Both the position numbers and the translations under genes were made by a program. This document shows positions 9,944-22,000 of a stretch of DNA of 64,000 nt, in pieces (the first letter of the stretch is position 1; the number at the start of each line of letters is the position of its first letter). The DNA is from Erigeron canadensis (Eukaryota; Streptophyta; Magnoliopsida; Asterales; Asteraceae). Under the pieces are notes generated by a model, which was given only the letters and a program-made list of their open reading frames with translations, did not search any database and was not told the origin of the DNA. Where the stretch lies: NCBI RefSeq assembly GCF_010389155.1, contig NC_057766.1, forward strand, positions 37,271,516 to 37,335,515. Direction: 5' to 3'.

Positions 9944-12135
9944 CTAAGCATTTCTGGCCATATCATCAACCTCCTTGGACACAAGCTTCAGAGCAACCAC
10001 TTGTTGAATTTTTGCTTTATTTATTTTTTCAGAAGTGTTCAAAGGAATGAACGTGCTAAGATCTGCATCTCTTGCAGCTTTTGTCTTTCTGGCTGGTGCC
10101 TTGGGCAAACCTTTGATTTTCTTTCTATATTCATTTTCCAGAGCTGTAGCATTTCTCCTTACTTGATTCTGGAGATCTTTCAATTCTTCTTTTCTCTGGG
10201 CAATGAGATCCAGTATGCTTACACCATAAATTTCAGAATCATAGACTTGTTCATCTTGAGCATACATGGATCGAATATAGACATCATCCAAGGCATCCAG
10301 ACATTTCTTGAGCCTGGGATCATCCTTCATCTTTTTATAAACTTCAATTTGAATGCCCAACCTGCCAGCGTTATAAGAATCCAGAGTCCCATGCCTGGCC
10401 ATATCTAACTGGTGAGCAACTAAGTCATCTTTCATATTTTTCTTGAAAATTTCTATCATGATGCACTCTTGCTCCAGTCTCTTTGCCTTGGCCTCATCAG
10501 CAGATACATACTCTTCTTCTACTTCAACTTCTTCAGTTTCTTCACCAGACACCACATGCTTTCTTCTGATCTTTTTCATTGTGTTTGGGATGTTTGGGAA
10601 TTCTTCAAACATTGGCTCACTGGCATCCGTACCAGCAGCCTCTTCTTCTTCCTGAACAACATCTTCAGATCCAGGTGCTTCTTGGGTTTGTTGTGACTGG
10701 CATCAGTACCAGCCACTTGTTTTTCAAACACCCAGGCATCTGAAGAGAAAGCCTTGTTTATTGCACTAGCCACCACATTAATAGCACTGGAGACATCCTT
10801 GGGGATTTCTAGGATTTCCTTTGAAATATCCTTCGATTTTTCTTTTATTATTTCCCCCTTGGAAGCATCTCCAGCCTGAAGATGATTCCACACTAGTTCC
10901 AGTTTGTGTCTATCTGCAGAATCAAAGGTTCTACCAGATACTGGAGACATGAGATTGACAGTTTTCCTCAGTTGTATTACTTCTTTCTTAATAATCTCCA
11001 AATCCTGAGGAAAATGTCTCGGCAGCTGGTTGTCTATCATCTTGATCATTTCAGGCATCAACCCATCTTGTAAATTCCTTAAGATTGACCCAGAAATCTC
11101 TTTAGTGATGTCCTTCAGCATATCACCTCTAAATCTTTGCACAACTGCATTGCTGATACTGCTGACAACAGAAGTTTGGTCAAGGGTTGGCTTGCTTTCC
11201 AGATTGCTTATTCTGGTGGTCAACTTCTGAACCTCACAAGCCAGACCTGCCAATGGTTGAACAATTTCTGCTTTAAGAGCAGTCTGGACTGATGTCACCA
11301 GATCCTCCTTTAATCCATGGATTGCAACTTGTATAAATTCAGAGTTTTTATTTGTGGCCACTACAAGTTCATCCAACTTTTCAAAGACCATCTTCTCATT
11401 ACCAGGAAACAGATTCATTTCTGACTTAAGATTATTTGAAATTAAAGATTTGAAGTCAGAAATAACCTTAGAAGAAGACTGGAGTGATCTCTCCAGGTCC
11501 GCCACCTTATCAAAAAGGCCTTGGACCTCGGTTGAAGAAGAAGAGGAGAGACCACTGGAAGGGTTTGTGATTCTGGTGATGGTAATACTAGCAACACCCT
11601 TGTGATATTTTCAGTTGTTTGGGTGACTACTAGTGGTTCAGAAGTCTGAAGTGGTTGGAATTCTGGTGCAAAGGTGAAACTGATGTTGTTGTTGTTGTTG
11701 TTGTTTGTTCTGGTGGTGGTGTTGTATTTTCTGGTGGTGGAGGAGGCATTTCTGAAAGAATTGACTGGGAGACCGAAGTAACAGTTCTATCCACTTCCTC
11801 TTCTCCCAGAAAGCTCATGTTCACATCAAAAAGTCATTACCTTCAGACAGTGGAGAGTCTGCCATATCCCAATCTGGGCCGGTTCCACCTGTCTGGTCCT
11901 CCACTTGTACATTTTCCACCAACAAATTTAAATCAATCCGAGCCATATGCTCCAGATTTCCTCCATTTCCAGCATTCACATCTTCCTCCTCCACTATCAA
12001 GGTGCCATCTTCATTCATGATATCACCAGCAGAAGAAGTTGAGACTGGAATAACTAGAGGTGAGGCTCCAGTCATCCCATCATGTGCAAGAGATGTGTCA
12101 GAAGTATGGCTTTGTTCAAGGGGGTGCATTGACAC
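9944..12135 (-). pseudogene. Unidentified transposon-linked coiled-coil protein
   Basis: Four overlapping minus-strand ORFs (11821-12135, 11630-11824, 10576-11505, 9944-10612) read as one protein broken by at least three frameshifts. From the N-terminus: an acidic segment; a low-complexity Pro/Thr/Gln stretch (a PPPPPEN motif and a run of seven Thr); a long heptad-like coiled-coil segment starting near MADLERSLQSSSKVISDFKS with repeated Leu/Ile spacing; an acidic Glu-rich hinge; and a final Lys/Arg-rich helical region. I do not recognise a catalytic domain. It lies between parts of two LTR elements and opposes their strand, so it is probably an accessory, gag-like or envelope-like ORF of an inserted retroelement; this is inference. 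Whether any intact genomic copy is expressed cannot be told from here. Confidence 0.55.
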
Positions 12136-12149
12136 AGAGGTAGTGAAAA

Positions 12150-13030
12150 TGTATCTGAAGGCCTTCCTGTTGATCAGGAAGTGGACTTAGATCAAATCAT
12201 TTCTAATGATGAGATCGTCGGTACTGAAGATGCCGAGGCTGATGTTGTTGAAGTTGACAATCAACAATCTAAACCTGTGAAGGCAACTCAAGATTCTCTT
12301 AGTAGAAAAGTATGAAAAAAAAATTTTCGTGAAGGAATTTCTGATGGAGAAGAAGAATGTTGTGAAAGGAAGATTAAGAAATCTTCTAAGATTCTCTACA
12401 TAAACAAGTTGAAAGATTCTTCTTTACCAAGCACTGGTAGACGTATTTTGAGTTTTTTTTTGGGATAATGAGATACGTGTGTTTGCTGTGAAAAGAACTT
12501 CTAGGGTGATGTACTTCAAATCAAATAAGATGGCATTGAGTAGTTTACCGAAAAGGGTTTTGTTGATGTTACAAAAGTTCCTTTCTACAATTATGGTAAT
12601 AGTCCTATTGCTGGTCATCTTGTTGATATGATGAAATTTGAAGTAAGTACTGGTAATTTTCAAAATTTTCGTCCTCAGAAGGGTCAACTGTTGATTAAAC
12701 CGAATGAAGTCAACCCGGTTACTAAGAAGCCAAAAGGACGAATCGTTTTTAATGAAATTCAATGCTTAAAAGAAGTTCCGATGAAGAAGTTTAAACCGAA
12801 TATATTGTTAAAAATGAAATTTTGGAGAATGGACGTCAAATCTTTTGAAGCTGTGGTTGAAGATGGTGATTTAAATGAGCTTCTCAGAGTCTATGAGCCT
12901 TATCATTTGGCCAATCTGTGTAAGGAAGACCTTGTGATGTTAGGTAATGCAAAGATGATGTCCATGGGCTGTAGTCTAAGATTAGTTTAACAATATGAAC
13001 TAATGGTGAAGTAGTTGTTGAAAGATAAGG
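12150..13030 (+). pseudogene. Unidentified ORF remnant upstream of a 3' LTR
   Basis: Several plus-strand readings in different frames run from about 12150 to 13030. The longest (12628-12990) starts MMKFEVSTGNFQNFRPQKGQ and is rich in Lys, Phe and Val. Upstream there is an acidic stretch ending at a TGA near 12316, then a Ser/Lys-rich stretch. No RT, integrase or protease motif is visible. Because it ends about 110 bases before a polypurine tract and 3' LTR, it occupies the place where some LTR elements carry an additional 3' ORF after pol. Its function is unknown. Confidence 0.45.
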
Positions 13031-13121
13031 CGTATGCAAAGTATGTTTGTAGATTGTGAAGACTGCTGCATGCTGAAGATTCTAAAGATTTTGAAGACTA
13101 CTGAAGATTCCAAGATGCTGA

Positions 13122-13134
13122 TGTCAAGGGGGAG
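13122..13134 (+). promoter_or_regulatory. Polypurine tract
   Basis: gtcaagggggag directly precedes the LTR start at 13137. Purine runs of this form prime plus-strand synthesis in LTR retrotransposons. Confidence 0.65.
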
Positions 13135-13136
13135 TT

Positions 13137-13575
13137 TGTTGGTGCATTTCCTAGTGACAACAACATTCGTGAAATGTCGTTTTGAATCTTTAGTTTATGT
13201 AATAAAGTCGAATGTTAAATTATTACGTATAATAAAGTCAACCTCGAATGGTCAACACATTGACTTGTTCGAGCTCGACCTGGTCGAGCTCGTATGGGCA
13301 TCTCAGTTGGGCTCGGTCCATGAAATTCGAGGTCCGTCTAGTCCATTAGTTTTAGTATAAATAGAGATTAAGCCTTATGTTTAAGGTTAATCTTCTAGTC
13401 ATTGTATTTCCGTGTTTGGGACTTGGTGTGTTACTTGTAATTGCATTTACCGAAGTAATATACGGTTCCAGTTTATTCATATTCGTATTCGTGTTGTTAA
13501 TTGCTGGTGTATAAGAGTTTCCGCACTTATACATTAGATACTTAATCTCGTTGATCCGGTGGCATAGGACTTTCA
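13137..13575 (+). mobile_element. 3' LTR of an LTR retrotransposon
   Basis: It begins tgttggtgcatttcc right after a polypurine tract and ends tttca near 13575, giving ~439 bp with TG...CA ends. A TATAAATA box lies at 13356-13363. Near the start are two 11-bp arms, cgagctcgacc (13270-13280) and ggtcgagctcg (13282-13292), separated by one base: a perfect hairpin. It does not match the LTR at 8659-9536, so two different elements are juxtaposed. No 5' partner LTR was found in the window. Confidence 0.65.
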
Positions 13576-14048
13576 TATTCTTTCCATTACAGTAATGATT
13601 ATAATGAAAAATATATACAGTCTTTAGCTTAAAGTTATATCCGTAGATGCTAATACTTGCAGTTATTTCGGGCCGAAAGGAAGTTATATTATCTTAGAGT
13701 ATATTCTTATCTATTATTAACTACAAGTAGCCACTCTAAACCAACTGATTAGCAGTGCACACATGACAGTATGACACAAGCAGAAGCTGACTTTCACAAC
13801 ATTTAATTAATAAAAGCACAGAAAGTGTAACAACACAATCCACAGATCTCCATATCTGTTACTTTGCACCCTCATTTTACTCTAAATATGAGCTACGCAT
13901 CTTCATATGAATGAGAATAAAACTTGGTGAAAACGACCCGATAAGCATCATCCACTTGTAGTTCAAGTGGACAATGCATGCATGGTCGTTTAAGTCTGAA
14001 TCTCTTGGTCCAGATCTACTATAATTGCATTTAATAAGTATTCATTAG
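13576..14048. other. Spacer, nothing recognised
   Basis: AT-rich sequence without credible ORF or repeat. Confidence 0.4.
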
Positions 14049-14545
14049 CAAGGTTGTAAATATCGGGCGTAGTGATATATTGGTCGACCCCCTTGAAGCG
14101 ATATGTCGGTCGTAACGGGGATATATCGGTGACTATAAACTAGCAATATGTACGTTCATTATTTGTATGTTTTACATATATTTCTACTTAATTTATTTAC
14201 CAATACATATAATTCTACCTTTTTGATTAATAAATTGTATATTAAGTTGTTGTTTATTTAATAATACAAACAAAAATACACTAATTAAAGTAAAATATTA
14301 CATTAAACATAAGACTATTTACAATAAACATAAATTTATATAAAAATGTGTTTGAAATTGTTAAAATGTAAGGGTTTAAAAATGATAAAGAAAAAGTCAA
14401 ACTTTTTTTTGGCTGATAAATACCGATATTGACCGTTAAATCCCGTTATTGACCAAAACCGATATGTATGATAAATCGTAAAGACATACCCCACATCTGA
14501 TATATCACCGATATGGCCGATATTATAATAACAACGGTATGAGGG
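14049..14545. mobile_element. hAT-like miniature element (copy 1)
   Basis: It starts caaggttgtaaatatcggg at 14049 and continues with ggatatatcggtgactata. Both features recur in the same order in the better-preserved copy at 58548-59090. The right end is degraded (ataataacaacggtatg), so its boundary is approximate. It has no coding capacity. Confidence 0.55.
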
Positions 14546-15740
14546 TTAAATATGAATGCACCCACTTGAACCAAGAAGTTCGGGTCCAAAAGGGCAGATG
14601 CAAATAAATAAAACCAATTTTATCTTAGCTTTCAAGTTTCAAACAAAGACTTTATGGTTACTCTGCTTAGAATCAAGGGTTAGCATCTTCCGGAAAAAAG
14701 GCACACTACAAAATAGGAAGATTATCGACTTCCAAGGTCTGGTTTTTAACTTCAAAGTAGATACAATATTTTATTAATGATCGATTACAACTTTTACCAC
14801 AGACATACATTCTTGTTGGACTTGGATACGCAGCAATAGATGCATCAGTTATTATTTTACAAGAAAAAAGGATTGACCCCAAAAATCAACTCTATATAAC
14901 ACCGATAGTAGTAAGCTTCATCTACTTTTGAATGTATCGAGGTTCAACAAACACAACAGTTGTCCTTGACGGAACCCCAAAGCATCCTGACGATGAATTA
15001 TATCAAACTTCTTCACCAAATTCTCAGTTAGCATCATATACACATATAAGATTAAAGTTATCAACTAAAAAATAAACTAAAAGCCGACATGGTGTTGCAT
15101 TTGTAACAAAACATACCTGCACTGGGTGCAATACCCTCTTAATACAGAGCCTGTGAACGAAATATCAGTTGGGCAAACATTAGTCACGACCACAATGTAT
15201 GAATAGCTGTTACTGAAAAGGGTAAATTCTTCATGTGATGAAAAAATGGCTTCGCAAGGATAGCAGAAACCACTGTAAATAAAACAGAAGACTTACATTG
15301 GGTCAAGTTGGGACAACCTCGGAACACCTTCGTGACCATATTCAGTACTCATTACTATGACACCAGGAACCTGAGATAGACATGTGTTGTGAAATCAAAC
15401 ACGTTCTGAATCAATGAATGTTCACTGTAATATTTTTTTTTCTTGACATAAATCGTTTGCGTTCATCATAATTACAAAGGCTATACTATTAAAATAATCA
15501 AGTATATGCGACTTAGGAGATTGTATACTTATATGCCGTAAGTCCCAACCAAAGAAGTTAAAATATTTTTGGATTTTTTAGATTTAAAGAAAAATGAAAA
15601 TGCAAACTAATTAAGCTAACCCTAATTTTGACCTAATTTTCTATTTAACCTAATTTAACCTAAAATGAAATATTGAAAAGTACCTACTTCGTGCTGAAAC
15701 ACAAAATAGGGTCAAACTACACTACTAAACCAAGAATGTG
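14546..15740 (-). other. Possible gene fragments, unidentified
   Basis: On the minus strand, 15300-15373 looks like a small exon bounded by ctatctcag and gtaagt; it reads VPGVIVMSTEYGHEGVPRLS and a few further residues. A second open stretch at about 15110-15275 reads SYSYIVVVTNVCPTDISFTG among other residues. The gap between them (24 nt) is too short for a normal plant intron, so the two may not be spliced together as read. I could not assign a family. The sequence stops near the Gypsy primer-binding site at 15745. Treat it as decayed genic sequence at best. Confidence 0.3.
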
Positions 15741-15744
15741 TCGC

Positions 15745-15763
15745 GTCCCCGGCAGCGGCGCCA
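15745..15763 (-). promoter_or_regulatory. Gypsy primer-binding site, minus orientation
   Basis: gtccccggcagcggcgcca, read on the minus strand, gives TGGCGCCGCTGCCGGGGAC, a typical plant Gypsy primer-binding site. It lies seven bases beyond the LTR and shows that the element pointed toward lower coordinates. No gag follows it, so the internal region is lost. Confidence 0.8.
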
Positions 15764-15770
15764 AAAGACC

Positions 15771-17352
15771 TGATGGTGGTGTTTTATTCTTGTCTTTAAA
15801 TTTATGTTGTACAAGTAACTATCTAAACTAACACACACTTAACGAACAGAGAATCCGGTCAATGCAATATAGCTTAGTGGTAAGTTACAGGATCGTTCGC
15901 AGAGACGCGTTGTGTTACCTAATCTAGTAGTACGTGTAATTCTAGTTTGTTTAGGGGTTTGTCACTAATTCCTAATAAACTAATACTTTTGACAGTAAAT
16001 TAAATAAAATCTAACCACGCGCTTTGCAGCGAGACGTTAATCTGAAAGTATTTTGGAAAAAGCGAATAACAGTAATTAAATTAAAATACTTGTTTGGCAT
16101 CTCCGATCTCATGGTACGACCAAATACTATCTTACTGGTTTATTAGTCTGTTGGAAACTTAATCACGGTTCAGATTCTCGTAAGATTCACTTTACCTAGT
16201 TAGTAGTGTTGTCACTAGACTCACACTACCCTTTAAAACAAATTTTCGCTAGATTCATTGTTTTAAGCATTATGATCTAAAGTTTGTGTTACTAATTCAT
16301 CTTTCAATTACCTGGCTCTTAAGCCATGACCAGATATAATTCCCTCCGGTGACCACAGTGCTCGCTTCTAAGTCAAAGGATCGCGTCTGGTATTCTTAAG
16401 CTTCATGTTCAATTCATCCTAGTTACTATGGTTCTGGATCTCTCGGTTACAAGTGAATCACTTTTTACTTCTAGTTATAGACCGACTAGTTGTTTTTTGT
16501 CCTAGCATATTAGTCCTAGTGCATGATCATAGACAACCATTAGAATTAAACTAATATGTTCAGATATAAAACCAATAGCAACATGAATTACTAATAAACA
16601 TGGATCTACGATAAACAGTAAAGCACACTCCAACAGAATCTAAACAAACACAGTAAAACAATAAGCGTCTACATGATCACATTGATCCAAACAAGTATTC
16701 AGCCTACTAGCCTAGCATTATTAAAGGAATAACAAAGTCTGAGAAGATAAAAGACATAGTTCAATAACAAAGAGTAAATAAAGATGAAAGATCTAGACCA
16801 AGAGTGAAGATCAGAATGTGTTTAGATGCTCCAAAACCTTCTTGGAATCTGCAATTTCGATCTAGGGTTATTCCTGGGCGGCTAGGGCCGCTGAATCGGC
16901 TCTCTCTTAGGGTTTTGAGGGTTAGTTCGACTTAAATAGGGGTTTAATTCGGTTTCAGATCTGGGCCGACCAGCGGCGCTGGTCCTGGGCTTTCTTGGGC
17001 TAGCGGCGCTGGTTGATCGACGAGCAGCTGCTGGTGAACGAGTAGCGGCGCTGGTTGGCTGGGGAGCAGACGCTGGTGAGTACCAGCGGCGCTGGTTAAG
17101 TGGACAGCGGCCGCTGGTGGTTGCTGTCTTGTACTTGTGTCTTCGTTTGGCTCCCAAACCACTTCCTTGTGTCTTGTAACTTCATAGGCTTCCTTCTTGA
17201 GTCATTTGATATCATTTACCCTCTCTCGCATCTTCCGGGAATCTGCATAATCACATCATTCATTAAGTATCAATAGTTCCGGAATAATAACTCATTTAAG
17301 CATAGAATTGAAGCCTTTTTTTAGGGGTTTTTATCACAAAGGACGCTCATCA
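15771..17352 (-). mobile_element. Gypsy LTR, minus orientation
   Basis: A 1,582-bp LTR. The plus-strand boundaries tgatggtgg (15771) and acgctcatca (17352) are mutually inverted TGATG/CATCA ends, and a Gypsy primer-binding site lies just outside the 15771 end. Length and site resemble Athila/Tat-class elements. The LTR ends exactly where LINE sequence begins (17353), so it may have inserted into that LINE. Minus-strand ORFs within 16882-17162 are products of an internal GC-rich repeat and not genes. Confidence 0.75.
16968..17118. repeat. GC-rich degenerate repeat inside LTR
   Basis: The motif agcggcgctggt, or close variants, occurs about six times at roughly 20-30 base spacing. Some copies extend to near-palindromes such as accagcggcgctggt, and one contains cagcggccgctg. 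The surrounding LTR is AT-rich, so this is a sharp compositional island. Confidence 0.65.
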
Positions 17353-18159
17353 CCCGCCTCTATGCATTAGAATTGAATAAAGGCTGCCTCATTCGGGAGA
17401 AATGGGATAATAATACCTGGGTGTGGACTTGGAGACGAGCTGTGAGATCTAGACGAGATGCTACTAATGCTACAGGGCATACACTTTTCTGAAGTTGAGG
17501 ACGTGTGGGCGTGGAAATTATAAGGCCAACCTTATTTCTCTGTAAAAACATTAAGGCGCTTCATTGATGCCTCCATTCTTCCCTCAACATTTGGAACGAA
17601 AAGTTACGTAAAAAAGTCAACATATTTGTGTGGCGGCTACTTAAAGACAGATTGCCTACCCGTTTTAACCTCAGCAAGCGAGGGCTCGAGATTGAGTCAA
17701 TTCTATGTCCTTTTTGTGCAAAGAGCGTAGAAACATTAGACCACTTATTTTCTTCCTGCAACATTTTTTCAGATTTACATTCATTCATTACTTCTTGGAT
17801 TCGGGTTGACATGCCACGTGGTACTCCTCTATCTACTTTAGACTGGATCTGTTGTTCCAACTACCCGAGTAGATTCAAACGCATTTTGGAAGCAATTTCA
17901 TTTGTCTGGTGGTGGGCATTGTGGTAACAACAGAACGAGACTGTTTTCAAGGGGGTTATGACTTTTAGTCTAGAGGTTTTTCATTTTATTGTAGTAACGT
18001 CTTTTTCTTGGATTACTTATAGATCTAGGAACATCTCTTGGTCGTTATAGGCTACAAGCCCTTCTGTCTTAATGTAATTTTCTTTTGTACTTTCGGCATC
18101 TTTCTGAAATTTCTCCTTTTATATATCAACAAAAGTTGGCAGTTCCAAAAAAAAAAAAT
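17353..18159 (+). mobile_element. LINE 3' end with zf-RVT domain
   Basis: It is the C-terminal part of a non-LTR retrotransposon ORF2. An upstream reading RLYALELNKGCLIREKW precedes the zinc-binding segment (17628-17925), which reads FVWRLLKDRLPTRFNLSKRG, then CPFC ... DHLFSSC, the CxxC...HxxxxC pattern of zf-RVT. Stops and frameshifts interrupt it (for example after HTLF near 17490). It ends in a poly-A run at 18148-18159, typical of target-primed insertion. The 5' part is absent, either from 5' truncation or removed by the Gypsy LTR that abuts it. Confidence 0.8.
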
Positions 18160-19042
18160 GTACCATATCTAGATTATAAAATTTTATTTTAAACGAAGCT
18201 AAACATTAATTTATATAAAATTTACCTCTTCAAAATTAGGATGTTACATTAATGAAAGTTTAGGGTTTATTTGAAGTTTTGTATTCATGTTTTATATGAT
18301 AAACTAGTATCCTTAAAAAAAAAGTCAAACTGTTGCGAGTTGCGAATTGCAAGTTGCGTTTTCGTTTTTTGTTGCGAGATCGCGTTTATTGTTGCGATTT
18401 CGCGTTTTTTTTGTTGCGATTTTGTTGGCCTATTTTATGATAATCTATAAAACTTTGACTATTTTGGTATGATCGCAAAGAAAATCGGCTATTGTCGCGA
18501 TTTTCTTTGTTTATAAAACCAAGCCGCACATCTTCTAACCTAGTTCAGCTATTTTTCCACCCCGTCCCTGATGTACGGAGACTACCCCTTCCATAACCAG
18601 AGACACACAAAACACACACGCCCCCTTTCCCTGGTAAGAAAAACACACACACACCCAACGCAAACACATACACGACCCCCTCTCTCTTCTCCCTACCAAC
18701 GATTACACACACACACACACAAAACACGCTCACGCAGCCATCTCCAAAAACATCACCACCCACCGGCATCAATCACCACCGCCGCCATCAAGTAGACAAG
18801 AGTTTCAACATCAAATGGAACACTATCATGACATCAAGTGAGATTTAGATATTGTTGAATGTTATACCGCCGAACGGGAATTGATTCCTTAACATAATTT
18901 CTTTGATATTTTTAACCAATTTGTGTTATTTTATAAATTTCTAACATCAAGTTTATTATTGAGCTTATTTCTACTAGTTTTTGTTTTTTTTTTGGTTTTT
19001 GTATCTTTTGTCGACTTGAATATTTTTATGACTAATAAATTA
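18160..19042. other. Spacer with simple-sequence tracts
   Basis: At about 18330-18425 there are repeats of gttgcga/ttgcgttt. At 18560-18790 an (AC)-rich, pyrimidine/purine-biased tract ends in CCACC/CCGCC trinucleotides. ORFs here are low-complexity artefacts. No gene is seen. Confidence 0.5.
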
Positions 19043-22000
19043 GAGTTAATTTCATATATACCCTTCCTAACCATGTATATATCATATATACCTAAGTCAA
19101 CTTTAAAATATCAAATTTACCCATTTTAAACTTAAAAATATCATATATCCCTAAATTATTATTTTAATCACCATTAAATTTCAAAAATCATTTAAGTATT
19201 GTTTTATAATTTCCTAATGACTCTTGTACCCTTTTGGCCCTTTTTTGTTAATACACTATAACGGACGACATATTGATACTTTCTTTTTTGTTTTAAACAT
19301 GGACAACACTACAAGTTACAAACATTAACCAAAATGCAGTGCCTAACAATATCAAGCACCTACTCACAGACTAACCTCTATCATAACTTTACAACAGAAT
19401 CAAGTAACAATACCTTCTCAACAAATTCAAGTTCTTAAAACTGCTAATACCCTCTCAAGTTAGTATATTCAGTCCATGAGTCCATTCTCATCTTCATAAT
19501 TGCATCTCACTCATCCATAACTTTCAAAGAATTCACAATCCCTACCCAGCCATATTAACTACCCATCCCACCCATTTATCTCTGCACATTTTTACTATAT
19601 ATAAGCAACAAAACAACTGATATTATTTAACCTCATTTGCATAAGCCACCCCATGTGACCAAAAAGAAAACATAAAAATCGTTTTGTAAACAACATAACA
19701 AACAAAGTGCCCATAAAAACCAGAATGTTATAAACAACTTAATCAAACAAATAAGACTTCTTGTTCGGAAACTTTTTCATCTTGAACCCGATATTGAACA
19801 ATTGCTTGTTGTTTTTCTTTTCTTTCCACCTCCCCTAAAATAGGCAAAAAGTTATTAATACGTCGTTTATATAACTTGCATTTATAAGACTAAACAAAAA
19901 ATAAAAGGATTGATTAACCTTTTGCTGGTAGAAGTTTGAGATGGATCAGAAACTTGATTAGCCATATTCTTGCATCTCTTTTGATGATGTCCATATTGAC
20001 CACATCGTAGACATTTTTGTTTCTTTTGGCACTCGTCATACTGCAGGATTCTATTCTTTTTAGGTCTTCCAGCTGGGCGTTTAATCTTGGGTGGATATAT
20101 TTTCTCGCCCGATTCCATGTGTATCCATTGATCCTTTGCGGGCATAGGAGAGATTTCTAGTGCGTATGCCTTTTTGAATGACTCGATTGTGAAATAAGGA
20201 TCGACGTATTTTCCCCAATTAGAATCCCTTATGAAAGCAATGAACGTCGCTGCATGCACACATGGAAGCCCTTTAACTTGCCAAACCCGACAACTACACG
20301 TTCTCTCGTCTAGTACAACATCTCATCGTTTTCCCTTATACTCCACTTCAGCTCGATTTCCCGAGCTTCTACAAACTTCATATTCACCCAAATTCTACAT
20401 GCAAAAACAAAAGAACACATTAGTACTCTATTACATAACCAATTTAAATATAGAAAAAACATTAGCACACACCTTAAAAATATTGTTGAGATAATACTTA
20501 GCCTTAGGAACCAGTGTACCATTCCGATTGTTGACAATCTGCTTTTTCTTTTGGAATTGCCTCATAAGCTTCCCTCTAATGGAATCAAGGAGATAAAGCA
20601 CTAGTTTGTAGCGCACCGCACCAATCCAAGAGTTAAAAACTTCAGAAATATTGTTGGTAATATAATCACACTTGGATGTTGTGCCAAACTTGCTTCGACT
20701 CCATATCCTTTTGTGGTTCTCATTGAGATATGTTATTGCATCTTCACGTACATCAGCAATCTTCTTTAACAATTTGTCATGCTCACTGAGACAATAAGTT
20801 ATTGATGCACCCCACAAGTTGAAGTTGAAAAAGTCACCATGAAATTTTGTCTTAAAATTTCTATATAGGTGTCTTATGCATTCTCTGTGTTCAACGTTTG
20901 GATAAACACGTATAATAGCCCCTTCTAATCCTTTTTGCATATCTGAAGAGATAACAAGACCATTTGGTGTCCCAATTGCTTTTTTCAATGACTCAAGAAA
21001 CCATGTCCATGACTTTGTATTCTCTGATTCAAGCACACCATATGCTATTGGAAAAATGGAATTGTTACCGTCAATACCTGTGGCAGCAGCGAGTACACCA
21101 TTAAACTTTCCTTTTAGGTGACATGCATCAAGACTAATGTAAGGACAACAACCCACAAGAAACCCCTTAGAGCAAGCAGCTAATAAAATAAAAAAACGAA
21201 GGAAACGTTTCTTATCGCCATCTATTTCGAAGTCAATCTCAACAACACTTCCTGGATTCCTACTTATCAGCTCCTCTTTGAAAATGTCCATCTTTAAGAA
21301 AGAGTCCTCCCACTTTCCATACATATCCGTGTAAGCTTGCTCCTTCCCTCTATAAACTTTAAGGTATGGAATCTCGACACTGTAAGTTTTCATTAGCCAC
21401 TTCTTGAGATCTGCAGGTGATACATCACCATCAGATTTCAGCTTGTCCTTAACAGCTTCCGCAATCCATCCTTGAGTGGCACACTTATTACCACCCTTAT
21501 TGCTGCAAATACAAGAGTGTTCTTCTACCAACGTTTTAACCGTAACACCATAAACATTTGTAAGACATACAAGTTAATATATTAATAATTAAGAACATTA
21601 TATTTCTTATATTAAAATACTTACTTCAAAGGTAATATCATCTTGCATGATAGAAGCATGAATCCTCCATCTACACTCTAACTGTGCACACCTTGCTGTG
21701 AATCGCCTCGGTTCACTTTTCTCGATGAAGTACTCGAATTCATTTATAAGAGCATGATGGTTTAAAGCTCTTCTGAATTCGACAACGTTTGGAAACTTTG
21801 AATGCACTTTCATGATGGGATTTTTCTTGATATCTGCGTAACCTTCTAGTTCCTCGTTCAATAGTTCATTTTCATTATCGCTACTAAAGTGGATGTGATA
21901 ACTCTCTTCACTTGGACAATAGTCTGAATCATCCTCACCATGTGGTTCATCCTCAACATGCGGTTCATTGATGACTTCATTTTGAGCACTATGTCAAAAG

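Noticed and set aside
16882..17162. Two overlapping minus-strand ORFs rich in Ala, Arg, Ser and Pro
   Set aside because: They are translations of the GC-rich agcggcgctggt repeat inside a Gypsy LTR; composition explains the open frames.
18545..18795. Complementary ORFs in the AC-rich tract
   Set aside because: Low-complexity translation of simple sequence on both strands.
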